The notes: a model not told the origin generated them from the sequence alone. 64,000 nt of DNA from Bacillota bacterium (GCA_023419605.1 JAEZXR010000013.1:62001-126000), one strand, 5' to 3'. Positions 24,155 to 33,043 are shown, numbered from the stretch's first letter. A program made the numbers and translations.

Positions 24155-26383
24155 ATGGCAAACTATCACGAAAACCTTAAGGAAGAGGAAGCATACCTCG
24201 AAAAAACCATTGCTTTGATTCGTAAGGAGTTGGAGTTGGAGAAGGAAAACCTCTGGTCCAGAAAGTACGGGCTAGTGGCTGCGAGGAGGGAAATGTGGGA
24301 GGAGTCCGTCCATTTCAGCAATGACTTCGAAAAGATGGCGGATGTAAATCAACAATTGGCGGAAGTTGCAAATCAGACGGGGACTTATCGAAATACCCGA
24401 CAGCGTGTGGATAAGTACGAGAGAATGCTTGGATCGCCTTATTTCGGCCGATTCGACTTTGTTGAAACGGATGCTGCCGACACGGAAAAAATCTACGTAG
24501 GCCTTTATAATGTCATGGATTCAAAAACCCATGCCATCATGGTATACGACTGGCGCTCCCCCATTTCCAGCCTCTTTTACCGGTTCGAGCCGGGTAAGGC
24601 AGCTTATAAGGCTCCTTTTGGGGAGATTACGGGAGAGGTGCTGCTGAAAAGGCAGTATAAAATTCAGAATTCACAACTGAAGTATTTTTTTGATTGCAGT
24701 GTCCGGATCGGCGATGAAATCCTGCAGGAGGTACTGAGCCGGAATTCCTCTGTCAAAATGCGAAATATTATTGAGACTATCCAGAAGGAGCAGGATATAA
24801 TCATTCGGGATACGGAGAATGAGCTTTTGATTGTACAGGGTGTGGCTGGAAGCGGAAAGACCTCCATTGCCCTGCATAGGGTTGCATTCCTGCTTTATGA
24901 AGGACTGGGTTCAAAGCTGAGTTCCAATAACATTCTCATTCTTTCTCCCAATACTCTTTTTACCAAATATATCTCCAGTGTATTGCCGGAGCTGGGAGAA
25001 GAGAATGTAGCGGAAACCACGGTGGAGGAGATCTTTAATGCCTGTTTTGGGGATGGTGTGAGGGCAGAAGGCAGGAATATGCAGCTGGAGTCTCTCACCT
25101 GCGCCAACGATCCTTTGGAAAGCAGCTTTCGAAGACAATGTATCCAGTTCAAGGGCTCCAGGACCTTTAAAACAATCCTTGACAGGTTTTTGCAGCATTA
25201 TGAGCGGAGATTGCTTCCCTTTGAGGATATCTATTATGATGGCAGTATCCTGGAAAGCAAACAGCAGTTGAGAAGTGCCTTTTTGGATAATAAAATCGGC
25301 ATGCCCATGGCAAAACGTTTAAAGAGAATGGAAAGCCAAATCATAGAGAAGGTCCATCCCCTTCAAAAAAAAAGGCTGGAAAAGATCAAGGAAATCGTCC
25401 GAAAGAAACCGGAGCACCAGTTTGAGATCAAACCCTTCAGCCGTCTTCTGTCCATAAAAGAGGCAAGGACTTTTTCGGAACAACTTCACCGGTTCACGGA
25501 AGTGGACTGCTTCCATTTATTTAAAATGCTTTTCAAGGAGCAGGATCTTTTTCACCGGCTGGCGAAAGGACTGGAGCTCCCGGACAATATTGACCGGATT
25601 CTGTCCCATACCCTGGAGGATATTGATAGAAAGCCGCTGCTGTATGAAGATGCGTTGGCGCTGCTATACCTGAAATTAAGAGTAGAAGGAAGCGATATGT
25701 TTCCGGAAATACGGCAGGTGGTCATCGATGAGGCCCAGGATTATTATCCGCTGCATTATGAGGTGTTTAAACAGCTGCTTCCTGATGCGAGGTTTACCGT
25801 CATGGGAGATGTTTCCCAGGCTATTGAAAAAAAGGCGGATTACTCCTTTTATGAAGAGGTAGTACAAATCCTGGGGAAGCGAAAAACCGTGAAGCTGTTT
25901 CTTACCAAGAGTTATCGAGCCTCGTATGAAATTAATGCTTTTGCGCAAAGACTTATGGAAGGACAGCAGGAGTTCCAGTCCTTTGAGCGTCATGAAACGG
26001 AACCCGTGGTGATTCACCAGCCGACACGGGAAATGCTGGAGGAGACTCTGCTGCTTGATATTAAAAATTATCTGGATCAGGGCTTTGAATCCATTGCAGT
26101 GCTCTGTAAAACGCAGCAGCAGGCGGTGGAACTTCATTCCAGACTGAGAAGCGAAATGGATATGAAGCTTCTAAGCGGCCAGAACAGTGAAATTGAAAAA
26201 GGGGTTATGGTGCTTCCGGTCTACATGGCAAAAGGGTTGGAATTCGACGTGGCACTGGTATATGGAGTGGATGCCGGCAGTTATAGCACCGATTTTGACA
26301 GAAAGCTGTTATATGTTGCCTGCACCCGTGCTTTGCACCGGTTGGGGCTTTATTATACAGGAGAAAAAAGTGCGTTAATTTAG
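24155..26383 (+). CDS. helD: HelD-type superfamily 1 helicase (RNA polymerase recycling), paralogue 1
   Basis: About 742 residues. The N-terminal coiled coil (residues 1-75, EEEAYLEKTIALIRKELELE) is the arm that enters the RNA polymerase secondary channel in HelD. The signature SPYFGRFDFVE and VYDWRSPISSLFYRFE follow. Walker A is GVAGSGKTSIALHR, Walker B/motif II is VIDEAQDYYPLHYEVFKQL, then GDVSQAI, LTKSYRASYEI, and a C-terminal helicase region with MAKGLEFDVALVYG and YVACTRALHRLGLYY. HelD removes stalled RNA polymerase from DNA; some relatives give rifamycin tolerance. ATG 24155 follows GGGAGAG; TTG 24113 in frame lacks a site. A second HelD lies at 34351. Confidence 0.9.
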   Translation: MANYHENLKEEEAYLEKTIALIRKELELEKENLWSRKYGLVAARREMWEESVHFSNDFEKMADVNQQLAEVANQTGTYRNTRQRVDKYERMLGSPYFGRFDFVETDAADTEKIYVGLYNVMDSKTHAIMVYDWRSPISSLFYRFEPGKAAYKAPFGEITGEVLLKRQYKIQNSQLKYFFDCSVRIGDEILQEVLSRNSSVKMRNIIETIQKEQDIIIRDTENELLIVQGVAGSGKTSIALHRVAFLLYEGLGSKLSSNNILILSPNTLFTKYISSVLPELGEENVAETTVEEIFNACFGDGVRAEGRNMQLESLTCANDPLESSFRRQCIQFKGSRTFKTILDRFLQHYERRLLPFEDIYYDGSILESKQQLRSAFLDNKIGMPMAKRLKRMESQIIEKVHPLQKKRLEKIKEIVRKKPEHQFEIKPFSRLLSIKEARTFSEQLHRFTEVDCFHLFKMLFKEQDLFHRLAKGLELPDNIDRILSHTLEDIDRKPLLYEDALALLYLKLRVEGSDMFPEIRQVVIDEAQDYYPLHYEVFKQLLPDARFTVMGDVSQAIEKKADYSFYEEVVQILGKRKTVKLFLTKSYRASYEINAFAQRLMEGQQEFQSFERHETEPVVIHQPTREMLEETLLLDIKNYLDQGFESIAVLCKTQQQAVELHSRLRSEMDMKLLSGQNSEIEKGVMVLPVYMAKGLEFDVALVYGVDAGSYSTDFDRKLLYVACTRALHRLGLYYTGEKSALI

Positions 26384-26589
26384 TCCTCCTCCTTGACAAT
26401 CAAACAATAATCGAATAACATTATGGTAAATAAGGAAGAAAGGGAAAGGTATCGCAGAAATGAAGAACGTCTAATCCGAACAGTCTTAGTGAATGGATGG
26501 CTTGGTATAATTCAGGCTTATTTGACTATGTTCCGGATTAGAGGTTATAGATTGACTGGATGCCCTATGTACACGGCAGGGAGGGACGA

Positions 26590-26673
26590 ATGTTGCCTGC
26601 CTGTATAGGTGGATGTGTAAAACATAGAGATTCTTTAGCGCGGGCCGTTCGTGGAGCACTACGTGCGGTGTAG
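26590..26673 (+). CDS. Putative 27-residue leader peptide
   Basis: ATG 26590 is preceded by GGGAGGG at 26579-26585, spacing 4. The frame starts MLPACIGGCVKH, ends RGALRAV and stops at TAG 26671. The same frame in repeat copy C (62588-62697) reads MGGCEKHGGSFTRA and also ends in AV-TAG, so this frame is partly a property of the repeat. It could be the sensing upstream frame of an antibiotic-responsive attenuator. Translation is unproven. Confidence 0.4.
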   Translation: MLPACIGGCVKHRDSLARAVRGALRAV

Positions 26674-26711
26674 CGCAACCTATAGAACCCCTTTTTTCAC
26701 AGCCTCCTATA
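26604..26711 (+). repeat. Structured palindromic repeat, family 1, copy B
   Basis: Outer stem TATAGG / CCTATA, then GG/CC, GTG/CAC and AAAA/TTTT, an inner GCGC/GCGC and a terminal GCAC-TAC-GTGC hairpin. It aligns base by base with 62588-62697 (for example GTGTAGCGC, ATAGAACC, TTTTTTCACA) and more loosely with 6226-6324. Confidence 0.75.
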
Positions 26712-26743
26712 TGCCGTACGGTTTACCCTGTTGAAAATCGAAC

Positions 26744-26773
26744 CCTCTCCGGGACTATCGGGGAGGTTTTTTT
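26744..26773 (+). terminator. Terminator-like hairpin that also sequesters the ABC-F ribosome binding site
   Basis: CCTCTCCG (26744-26751) pairs with CGGGGAGG (26759-26766, one G.T), followed by seven T and then the ATG at 26774. GGAGG in the 3' arm is the Shine-Dalgarno sequence of the gene, so folding would block both transcription and translation. Confidence 0.7.
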
Positions 26774-28408
26774 ATGCTAGTACTACATGCACGGAATATT
26801 GAAAAATACTATGGAGATCGACGGATTATAGAACTGGACGACCTGGAGGTCTTTAGCAAGGACCGAATCGGAATCGTGGGAATGAATGGAGCTGGCAAGA
26901 CTACCTTGCTGGATATCCTTGCAGGCACCCTGGAACCGGACAGCGGCGTCGTTGAACGCTATACGGGGATTTCCTATGTACACCAGTTTGAAGCCGGAGA
27001 AGGGGAGGCGGACCCGAAAGTTCTTAAGGAATTCGGTATTCAGAATATAGAACATGAAACCATGAGCGGAGGAGAACTGACCCGGCTCAAAATATCCAGA
27101 GCGCTGGGCTCTGCAAAGGGTATACTGTTTGCGGATGAACCTACCAGTAATCTGGATATTAGGGGAATCGAGCTGCTCCAAAGCAAACTGCTGAAAAACG
27201 AAGGTGCCGTTATTCTCATATCCCATGACCGGGAACTGCTGGATGCTGTTTGCACTCGTATTATAGAAATAGAGGATGGCAAGGTAAAAAAATATAAAGG
27301 AAATTACAGTGAATACAGACGGCAGAAGGAACTGGAAAGAAAGCGGCAGCTTTTCGAGTATGAGCAGTATACCAGCGAGAAAAAAAGGTTGGAGTCGGCG
27401 CTGATGGAGCGGGAAGTCCACGCAGCAGCCATAAGAAAAACACCCAAAAGAATGGGAAATTCCGAGGCCAGGCTTCATAAGCGCGAGTCGACAGAAATCC
27501 AGAAAAAGCTGCGACAGGCGGTAACGTCTATGGAAACGCGGCTGGAAAAGCTGGAGTTCAAAGAAAAACCAAAAGACGAAATTGAAATTAAAATGGAACT
27601 CCGGCAGGTAGAGAATCCTGTGAGCAAAATCTTGGTCCGAGGCCGGGGAATTCATATCCGGTTTGGTAAAAGGGTGCTGTTGGAAGACGCTTCCTTTGAA
27701 ATCAATAATGGGAGTAAAGTCGCATTGATCGGGGAGAATGGCACCGGCAAAACAACGCTGATCAAGAGGATCATCCGGGGTCATGATACCGTCAACCGGA
27801 CCCAGGGTGTAAGGATTGGCTATTTTGACCAGATGCTGGAGGTGTTAAAAAGTGATAAAACCATCTTGGAAAATGTAATGGAAAGCAGCATTCAGAGGGA
27901 GCATATAGTAAGAACCATATTGGCAAGGCTTCTTTTTATGAGGGAGGACGTATTTAAAAAGGTGGCAGTATTGAGCGGTGGTGAAAAAGTCAAGGTCGCC
28001 ATTGCAAAGCTGATTACCGCCGATGTAAACCTTTTGATACTGGATGAACCTACCAACTACCTGGATTTATTATCCACAGAGGCCCTACAGAGCCTTCTGC
28101 GGGAATACGAAGGTACGGTGCTGATGGTTTCCCATGACCGGCGTTTTATCGATCAGGTGGTCACAAAGCTCCTGATACTGGAGAATAAAAGGCTTACCTC
28201 CTTTGAAGGAAACTATGGACAATACCAGCAGTGGCTTGAGGAGAGGAAAAAGCCGAATAATAATATTGAAATGGAAAAACTTACCTTGCAAATGCGGCTG
28301 GCGCAGATCACTTCCAGGTTGTCGCTTCCGTCCAAGGGAGATAATATGGAAGAACTGGACCGTCAGTTTAAGGAAATAACACACAAGCTAAGAGAACTAC
28401 GAAGCTGA
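26774..28408 (+). CDS. ABC-F family ribosome protection protein (Vga/Lsa/CplR-like)
   Basis: A soluble twin-ATPase protein of 544 residues with no membrane segments. NBD1: Walker A GMNGAGKTT, signature MSGGELTRLKIS, Walker B LFADEPTSNLD. The Lys/Arg-rich interdomain linker (about residues 185-285, KKRLESALMEREVHAAAIRK, TPKRMGNSEARLHKRES) enters the ribosomal P/E site in this class. NBD2: GENGTGKTT, LSGGEKVKVAIAKL, LLILDEPTNYLDLLS. Length and linker fit the clostridial antibiotic-resistance ABC-F group that displaces pleuromutilins, lincosamides and streptogramin A; assignment to that group rather than to a housekeeping ABC-F is supported by the attenuator leader. Activity is inferred. Confidence 0.85.
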   Translation: MLVLHARNIEKYYGDRRIIELDDLEVFSKDRIGIVGMNGAGKTTLLDILAGTLEPDSGVVERYTGISYVHQFEAGEGEADPKVLKEFGIQNIEHETMSGGELTRLKISRALGSAKGILFADEPTSNLDIRGIELLQSKLLKNEGAVILISHDRELLDAVCTRIIEIEDGKVKKYKGNYSEYRRQKELERKRQLFEYEQYTSEKKRLESALMEREVHAAAIRKTPKRMGNSEARLHKRESTEIQKKLRQAVTSMETRLEKLEFKEKPKDEIEIKMELRQVENPVSKILVRGRGIHIRFGKRVLLEDASFEINNGSKVALIGENGTGKTTLIKRIIRGHDTVNRTQGVRIGYFDQMLEVLKSDKTILENVMESSIQREHIVRTILARLLFMREDVFKKVAVLSGGEKVKVAIAKLITADVNLLILDEPTNYLDLLSTEALQSLLREYEGTVLMVSHDRRFIDQVVTKLLILENKRLTSFEGNYGQYQQWLEERKKPNNNIEMEKLTLQMRLAQITSRLSLPSKGDNMEELDRQFKEITHKLRELRS

Positions 28409-28428
28409 AAGGGGATTACAAAGGGCAA

Positions 28429-29307
28429 ATGGTAGGGATTAACAGGTTTTTAGCAGGCATAGTAAAGGAAAAGCACCCGGAGGCCGCGTTGAGACTTTAT
28501 AAGAAAGTAACACGGGGGGCAAAGGAAAAAGTAGACGTTGATCTGCTTTTGGACATGGCAATACTGTGCGATGAACTGAGTCGAACTGCGGAAGCGGAAG
28601 GCTATTACCGCAAGGTGCTGGAGGCGAATCCTCGTGAGCCAAGAGGGTATTATGGGATTGCTGTCTTATATGATAACCTGAAGCAGTATGAAAAGGCCAT
28701 TGAATACTATAAAAAGGCACTGGAGCTGGCCCCTGGATACAAAAAAGCCTGTTATTTCCTCGCCAATGCCTACGATGAAACCGGGCAAAAGGAAGAAGCG
28801 ATCCATTATTATAGAAAAGTAGTTGAGATGGACCCCCGGGATTTCTGGGCATATAATAACCTGGGAGCGATTTATGAAGAAACAGGGCATGATTTCGAGG
28901 CTATGCAGATGTTTAAAAGGAGCCTCGAAATTGACCCGAAGCATTATAAGGCCTTATTCAACATGGGGGTTATCATGAATAAAATGGGATATAAGGACAA
29001 AGCTCGCCAGTACTATGCGTCCTCCATCGACAGAAATCCGGAGTATCCCTATAGTTTTCTCAACCTGTCCGTCATGTTCAGGGAAGAGGAACGCTATGAG
29101 GAAGCCGTTACGGTTATAAGCCGGGGGATCGAACAAAATCCGGAAACCTCCTTCCTATACTATAACCGGGCCTGCTTTTACACTTCCATGGGCCGGCTTG
29201 AAGAGGGGGGGCGGGATATTAGGAGAGCACTGGAGCTGAGTCCCGGCCTTCTGGAGGATGCGCAAAAGGATGAGGAGCTTGCACCGTTGCGAGAATTTAT
29301 CAGGTAG
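28429..29307 (+). CDS. Tetratricopeptide repeat protein
   Basis: Soluble protein of 292 residues built almost wholly of TPR units, about seven, from residue 45 to 280: AEGYYRKVLEANPREPRGYY, YEKAIEYYKKALELAPGYKK, KEEAIHYYRKVVEMDPRDFW, DFEAMQMFKRSLEIDPKHYK, and others. There is no signal peptide or catalytic domain, so it is a scaffold or adaptor of unknown partner. It starts 20 bases after the ABC-F gene, so the two are probably cotranscribed. Its 3' end overlaps the convergent YeiH gene by 8 bases. ATG 28429 has only a modest ribosome binding site (GGGGAT, AAAGGGC). Confidence 0.85.
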   Translation: MVGINRFLAGIVKEKHPEAALRLYKKVTRGAKEKVDVDLLLDMAILCDELSRTAEAEGYYRKVLEANPREPRGYYGIAVLYDNLKQYEKAIEYYKKALELAPGYKKACYFLANAYDETGQKEEAIHYYRKVVEMDPRDFWAYNNLGAIYEETGHDFEAMQMFKRSLEIDPKHYKALFNMGVIMNKMGYKDKARQYYASSIDRNPEYPYSFLNLSVMFREEERYEEAVTVISRGIEQNPETSFLYYNRACFYTSMGRLEEGGRDIRRALELSPGLLEDAQKDEELAPLREFIR

Positions 29308-30310
29308 CTTGTCCCGTTGCAAATTGTACCAGCAGGCTGATGATGGTTACGCTGAACCATACGAGAAGCCCCAGCAGCATTGGCTTGAATCCGGTTTTCA
29401 GCATTTTTCTGAAATCGGAATTGAGTCCGATGGCAGAAAGGGCAACTACGATGAGGAACTTTCCACAGGCGGTAATATAGGTCACTGTCGGACCGCTGAT
29501 GAAGCCCAGGGTATTGAAGAGCGATGCTGCCAGAAACCAAAGAATGAACCAGGGAAAAATCTGCCTGAAGCTATAGTTTATGTCCTTCTTTGGCGTTGCG
29601 GCTCTTTTTTTGAAAACCGATACGATGGCGGCAAATATAAATGATGGGGGAATAATCATGGTAGTGCGGGTCAGCTTCACAATGGTGGCATAGGAACCTG
29701 CTTCATTACTGTAAGCATACCCTGCGGCCACTACGGAGGAAGTATCGTTGATTGCAGTCCCAGCCCAGAGTCCGAAGGCTTTGTCGGTGAATCCCAACAG
29801 ATGGCCCAGGGGTGGAAAAATCACCACAGCGATGATATTAAACAAGAAGATGGTGGATATGGAATAAGCAATGTCCTGGTCCTCCGCCTCAATAATGGGT
29901 GAAATGGCAGCAATGGCAGAGCCGCCGCAGATGGCGGTACCTACGCCGATCAAACTTGCCAGCTTGATGGGGATTTTCATCAGTTTTCCAAAAATGAAAG
30001 CAGTGATAAATGCCGCCAAAAGGGTAAAAATCATCACGGAGAAGGAGGACATGCCGACTTTGTATACCTGAGTCAAGCTGAGTCCGCCGCCTAATGCCAC
30101 GATGGCCCATTGAAGGACTCTTTTGGAGGCAAAGCCTAACCCTGCCTCTGCCTTCCGGGGTATGGCAAACAGGCTGTTGACGAGAATTCCCAGGATGATG
30201 CCGAATACAGCTCCGCCGATGAGGGGGAATACATTCCCCAGCAGGGTGGCAATGACAGCAATAATCACTGCAAAAATCAGTCCTGGAAAAAGTGTTCTTA
30301 GTATTTTCAT
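29300..30310 (-). CDS. YeiH family membrane protein (putative sulfate/sulfonate exporter, UPF0324)
   Basis: 336 residues with about 10 hydrophobic segments. Family landmarks include LLGNVFPLIGGAVFGIILGI, KRVLQWAIVALGGGLSLTQV, LIGVGTAICGGSAIAAISPI and FGLWAGTAINDTSSVVAAGY. In other bacteria yeiH is paired with a divergent LysR gene of the CysL/YeiE type, as here, and is connected with sulfur metabolism; transport function is not well proven. AGGAGG is 7 bases upstream of the ATG. Its last codons overlap the convergent TPR gene. Confidence 0.88.
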   Translation of the reverse strand: MKILRTLFPGLIFAVIIAVIATLLGNVFPLIGGAVFGIILGILVNSLFAIPRKAEAGLGFASKRVLQWAIVALGGGLSLTQVYKVGMSSFSVMIFTLLAAFITAFIFGKLMKIPIKLASLIGVGTAICGGSAIAAISPIIEAEDQDIAYSISTIFLFNIIAVVIFPPLGHLLGFTDKAFGLWAGTAINDTSSVVAAGYAYSNEAGSYATIVKLTRTTMIIPPSFIFAAIVSVFKKRAATPKKDINYSFRQIFPWFILWFLAASLFNTLGFISGPTVTYITACGKFLIVVALSAIGLNSDFRKMLKTGFKPMLLGLLVWFSVTIISLLVQFATGQAT

Positions 30311-30460
30311 GGTGGACCTCCTAAAAAATGAATGTTCTATGGCCTTATCATAATACGGTTTAGCCGTAAAAACAAATTACGCTTTTTCATACTTCCATAA
30401 CAAAACGTTATGGAAGGAAACGAACTCATGCTTTTGTGTTATAATAAAGAATGGGTTTTC

Positions 30461-30511
30461 TAACGCATCCCAGCCCCTCTCTTTTTCCGGGAGAGGGGCT
30501 GAGGTGCGTTA
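30461..30511. repeat. REP-like GC-rich hairpin in the yeiH-lysR intergenic region
   Basis: TAACGCATCCCAGCCCCTCTC pairs with GAGAGGGGCTGAGGTGCGTTA around a T-rich loop. It has the same build (CCCCTCTC/GAGAGGGG core, TAAC/GTTA ends) as the elements at 61136-61236 and 44391-44496. Confidence 0.65.
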
Positions 30512-30556
30512 GGATATCGTCCGTTATAGTGTTTATTTTAATGGAGGGATGACCGA

Positions 30557-31444
30557 ATGATAGACCCCAGGCTTTTATCCTTTTTAACTGTGGGGAGAAT
30601 CAAAAATTTTACCCGGGCGGCAGAGGTGCTTAACTTAACACAACCAGCGGTAACAAAGCACATCAAATCCCTGGAAGAACAGTATGGTGTATCGCTCATC
30701 AGTAGAAAGGGAAGGCGTATTGAATTGACGGAGGAAGGTAATATTCTTTTTCGTTATGCCCAGGACATTGAAACCATGTCTGCTGTGGTGGAAAGAAAAC
30801 TGAAAAATAATTGTGAAATAGAAAAGCGGTATTATATAGGGGCTACGCTGACCCTAGGGGAATATATACTTCCCCCCGTTTTGGGTGAGTATAAGAAGAA
30901 TCACCCGATGACGGATATTATTTTACAGGTGCATAATACGGAAGAGATCACAAAAAAACTTCAGAACGGTGAAATTGATTTGGGTCTGGTAGAAGGCCCT
31001 TTTGACAGGAATAAATTTGTTTTTAAAAGGATAAAGGATGACGAGCTTGTTCTGGCGGCCTCACCAAAGAGTAAATTTGCCGGGGTGTGTTCCGTAAAGT
31101 TGGAAGAGGTCCTTAAAAGCAGGCTGATACTGCGGGAAGAAGGTTCCGGAACCAGAAGAGTGCTTGAGGATAAGCTGACGGCGCTTGGATTTTCTCCAGG
31201 AGATTTACAGGCCTATATGAATATAGGCAGCATTGGTGCTATAAAATCTCTGGTTGAATCCAACCTCGGATATACCGTTATCTCGAAAACGGCCATCAAA
31301 AAGGAAGTGCAAAATGGATCACTGGTTATTGTCCCTATAGAGAATCTTCAGATTACCAGGGAATTTAACTTTATTTATACCAGGGATTGCCCTAGTGACT
31401 TTGTGAAGGATTTCATCACTTTTTTGCTGGCGCGGATGAAGTGA
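30557..31444 (+). CDS. LysR family transcriptional regulator (CysL/YeiE-like)
   Basis: 295 residues. The N-terminal winged helix includes FLTVGRIKNFTRAAEVLNLT, QPAVTKHIKSLEEQYGVSLI and SRKGRRIELTEEG. The periplasmic-binding-like effector domain starts around residue 90 and includes EIDLGLVEGPFDRNKFVFKR and LILREEGSGTRRVLEDKL, the latter typical of the CysL/CbbR/YeiE branch. It is divergent from yeiH, and in that arrangement normally controls it. GGAGGG 7-8 bases before ATG 30557. A terminator follows. Confidence 0.92.
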   Translation: MIDPRLLSFLTVGRIKNFTRAAEVLNLTQPAVTKHIKSLEEQYGVSLISRKGRRIELTEEGNILFRYAQDIETMSAVVERKLKNNCEIEKRYYIGATLTLGEYILPPVLGEYKKNHPMTDIILQVHNTEEITKKLQNGEIDLGLVEGPFDRNKFVFKRIKDDELVLAASPKSKFAGVCSVKLEEVLKSRLILREEGSGTRRVLEDKLTALGFSPGDLQAYMNIGSIGAIKSLVESNLGYTVISKTAIKKEVQNGSLVIVPIENLQITREFNFIYTRDCPSDFVKDFITFLLARMK

Positions 31445-31542
31445 AGCGATAATCCTATGCAGTAAAAATAATATAGGAACTCTGCCCTACCTTATTTATA
31501 AGAATGAGGCCCTATTTTAGTACTGCTTCTATAAAATACTGT

Positions 31543-31595
31543 AAAACTCATAGGAATTTTCAGACTTTGTGTCGAATAAACCTATGAGTTTTTTA
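31543..31595 (+). terminator. Terminator after the LysR gene
   Basis: AAAACTCATAGG pairs perfectly with CCTATGAGTTTT around a 26-base loop; T-run follows. Confidence 0.75.
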
Positions 31596-31636
31596 AATGC
31601 ATTTTTACGAAGGACAAGTGGAGAGGGGAAGTAATT

Positions 31637-32863
31637 TTGAAGGGTTTTGCGCGGTTTGCAGCATTGTTTGTGATTCCGGCAGGTTTAATTGCTGGTGCTT
31701 TCGTCTATTATCTGAACCTGGGGAACATGCCTGCATCCATGCCGTTGGTTACCAAATATGCTGCCTATGTTCTATTTGCAGCAACTGCGGTCATAAGCTG
31801 GTGGTTTAACAGGAGCAGAGTTTTTTTCTGTGTGGTAACGCTAGCCTTCACCCAGGTGGTTATGACATTGAATTTACCGGCGGGAATGGATTCGGGCTTT
31901 TATTTGAACGAGGTCCGTGCTTTTACGGCTGTCTTCATTCCTTTAAATATCGTGTTGTTTTCATTTTTTAAAGAACGGGGAATATTGACCTTTTGGGGTA
32001 TGATTCGCTTTGCCTTTCTATTTGTACAATCCTTCTTCCTGCTTTGGTGGGTAGGGTCGGAGCAACGTGGGGTATCGCATGTACTTGCCGCAAATTATAT
32101 ATGGAAGGATGCAGGCCTGTTCCGGAACCTTTCCCAAACGGCGCTTCTCATTTACTTGCTTGCACTGGTTGTGTTGATTACAAAATATGTGCTTTATAAA
32201 TCTGCGCTGGATTTATCCTTTGCTGCGGCACTCCTTTTGGTGGCTGTTGCTTTCGAATTGCAGGGAAATCCAATGGCGATGCCTGTGTTTTTTGCCTTTG
32301 CAGGGCTGGCACTCATGATTGCTGTGATTCAGGACTCCTACTACATGGCTTTTATGGATGAGTTGACAGGCCTTCCGTCCCGGCGTGCCCTTCGGCATGG
32401 ATTGATGAAGCTAAGCGGCCGGTACACCATCGCTATGCTGGATGTAGATTTTTTTAAGAAATTTAATGATACCTATGGTCATGATGTAGGGGATCAGGTC
32501 CTTCGAATGGTTGCCTCTGTGATGCGGGAAGTCAGTGGCGGTGGAAAACCTTTTCGTTATGGGGGAGAAGAGTTTACAGTTCTTTTTCCCGGAAAAGGTT
32601 TGGGGGAAGCCATTCCTCATCTGGAGGAGCTGCGGGAGGCTATTTCCAAAAAGGGTTTTACGCAGCGGAGTAAGGATCGGCCGAAAAAGAAACCGAAAAA
32701 GGGGAATTCCAAATCAAAGGGTGGAAAGCAGCTCTTTGTAACCGTCAGTATCGGAGTCGCGGAGAAAAACGAAAAGCATCGGCAGCCGGACGAAGTTATA
32801 AAAGCAGCAGATACAGCTTTGTACCGCGCAAAGAAAAAGGGACGAAATTGTGTTAGCAAGTAG
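31637..32863 (+). CDS. Membrane-bound diguanylate cyclase (GGDEF)
   Basis: 408 residues, TTG start with GAGGGGA 10-16 bases upstream. Residues 1-235 contain about seven or eight hydrophobic helices of no family I can name. The GGDEF domain (about 245-405) has MDELTGLPSRRALR, the metal-binding LDVDFFKKFNDTYGHDVGDQ and the active-site loop RYGGEEFTVLF. No RxxD inhibitory site precedes the GGEEF loop, so feedback inhibition by c-di-GMP is unlikely. A Lys-rich insertion (about 346-367, RSKDRPKKKPKKGNSKSKGG) sits between conserved strands, which is odd. Predicted to make c-di-GMP in response to a membrane signal. Monocistronic. Confidence 0.9.
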   Translation: MKGFARFAALFVIPAGLIAGAFVYYLNLGNMPASMPLVTKYAAYVLFAATAVISWWFNRSRVFFCVVTLAFTQVVMTLNLPAGMDSGFYLNEVRAFTAVFIPLNIVLFSFFKERGILTFWGMIRFAFLFVQSFFLLWWVGSEQRGVSHVLAANYIWKDAGLFRNLSQTALLIYLLALVVLITKYVLYKSALDLSFAAALLLVAVAFELQGNPMAMPVFFAFAGLALMIAVIQDSYYMAFMDELTGLPSRRALRHGLMKLSGRYTIAMLDVDFFKKFNDTYGHDVGDQVLRMVASVMREVSGGGKPFRYGGEEFTVLFPGKGLGEAIPHLEELREAISKKGFTQRSKDRPKKKPKKGNSKSKGGKQLFVTVSIGVAEKNEKHRQPDEVIKAADTALYRAKKKGRNCVSK

Positions 32864-32889
32864 TGATTTGGGGTATAAATAAAATCGTG

Positions 32890-33043
32890 CCGGTTTTTAC
32901 AGGTTTCCGAACCTTGGTCTTAGTTTGGGGGGTCAGGGGGCCATAGCCCGCCTGATCGCGGCTTTAGCCGCGAAATAAAGATACCCTCCCTCGGGAGGGG
33001 CAGGGGTGGGGTCTTGCAATTTAAGTTTTCAATGTAAAACCGG
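32890..33043. repeat. Inverted-repeat-bounded GC-rich element
   Basis: CCGGTTTTTACA (32890-32901) and TGTAAAACCGG (33033-33043) bound a segment with a CGCGGC-TTTA-GCCGCG hairpin and a CCCTCCC/GGGAGGGG hairpin. The GC-rich centre resembles the REP-like elements elsewhere in the window. Confidence 0.55.

Larger units (their letters stand above)
26384..26773 (+). promoter_or_regulatory. Long leader of the ABC-F gene
   Basis: 390 bases without a full-length gene. It contains an imperfect inverted repeat (TCTAATCCGAACA at 26470 and TGTTCCGGATTAGA near 26529), a TATAAT box at 26506-26511, a small open frame with a good ribosome binding site, repeat family 1 copy B, and a terminator-like hairpin abutting the ABC-F start. 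This is the usual composition of ribosome-mediated attenuation leaders of ABC-F resistance genes. Confidence 0.6.

Noticed and set aside
26423..26608. Open frame of 61 codons before the ABC-F gene
   Set aside because: No ribosome binding site before its ATG, and it crosses an inverted repeat; the frame at 26590 has a far better start.
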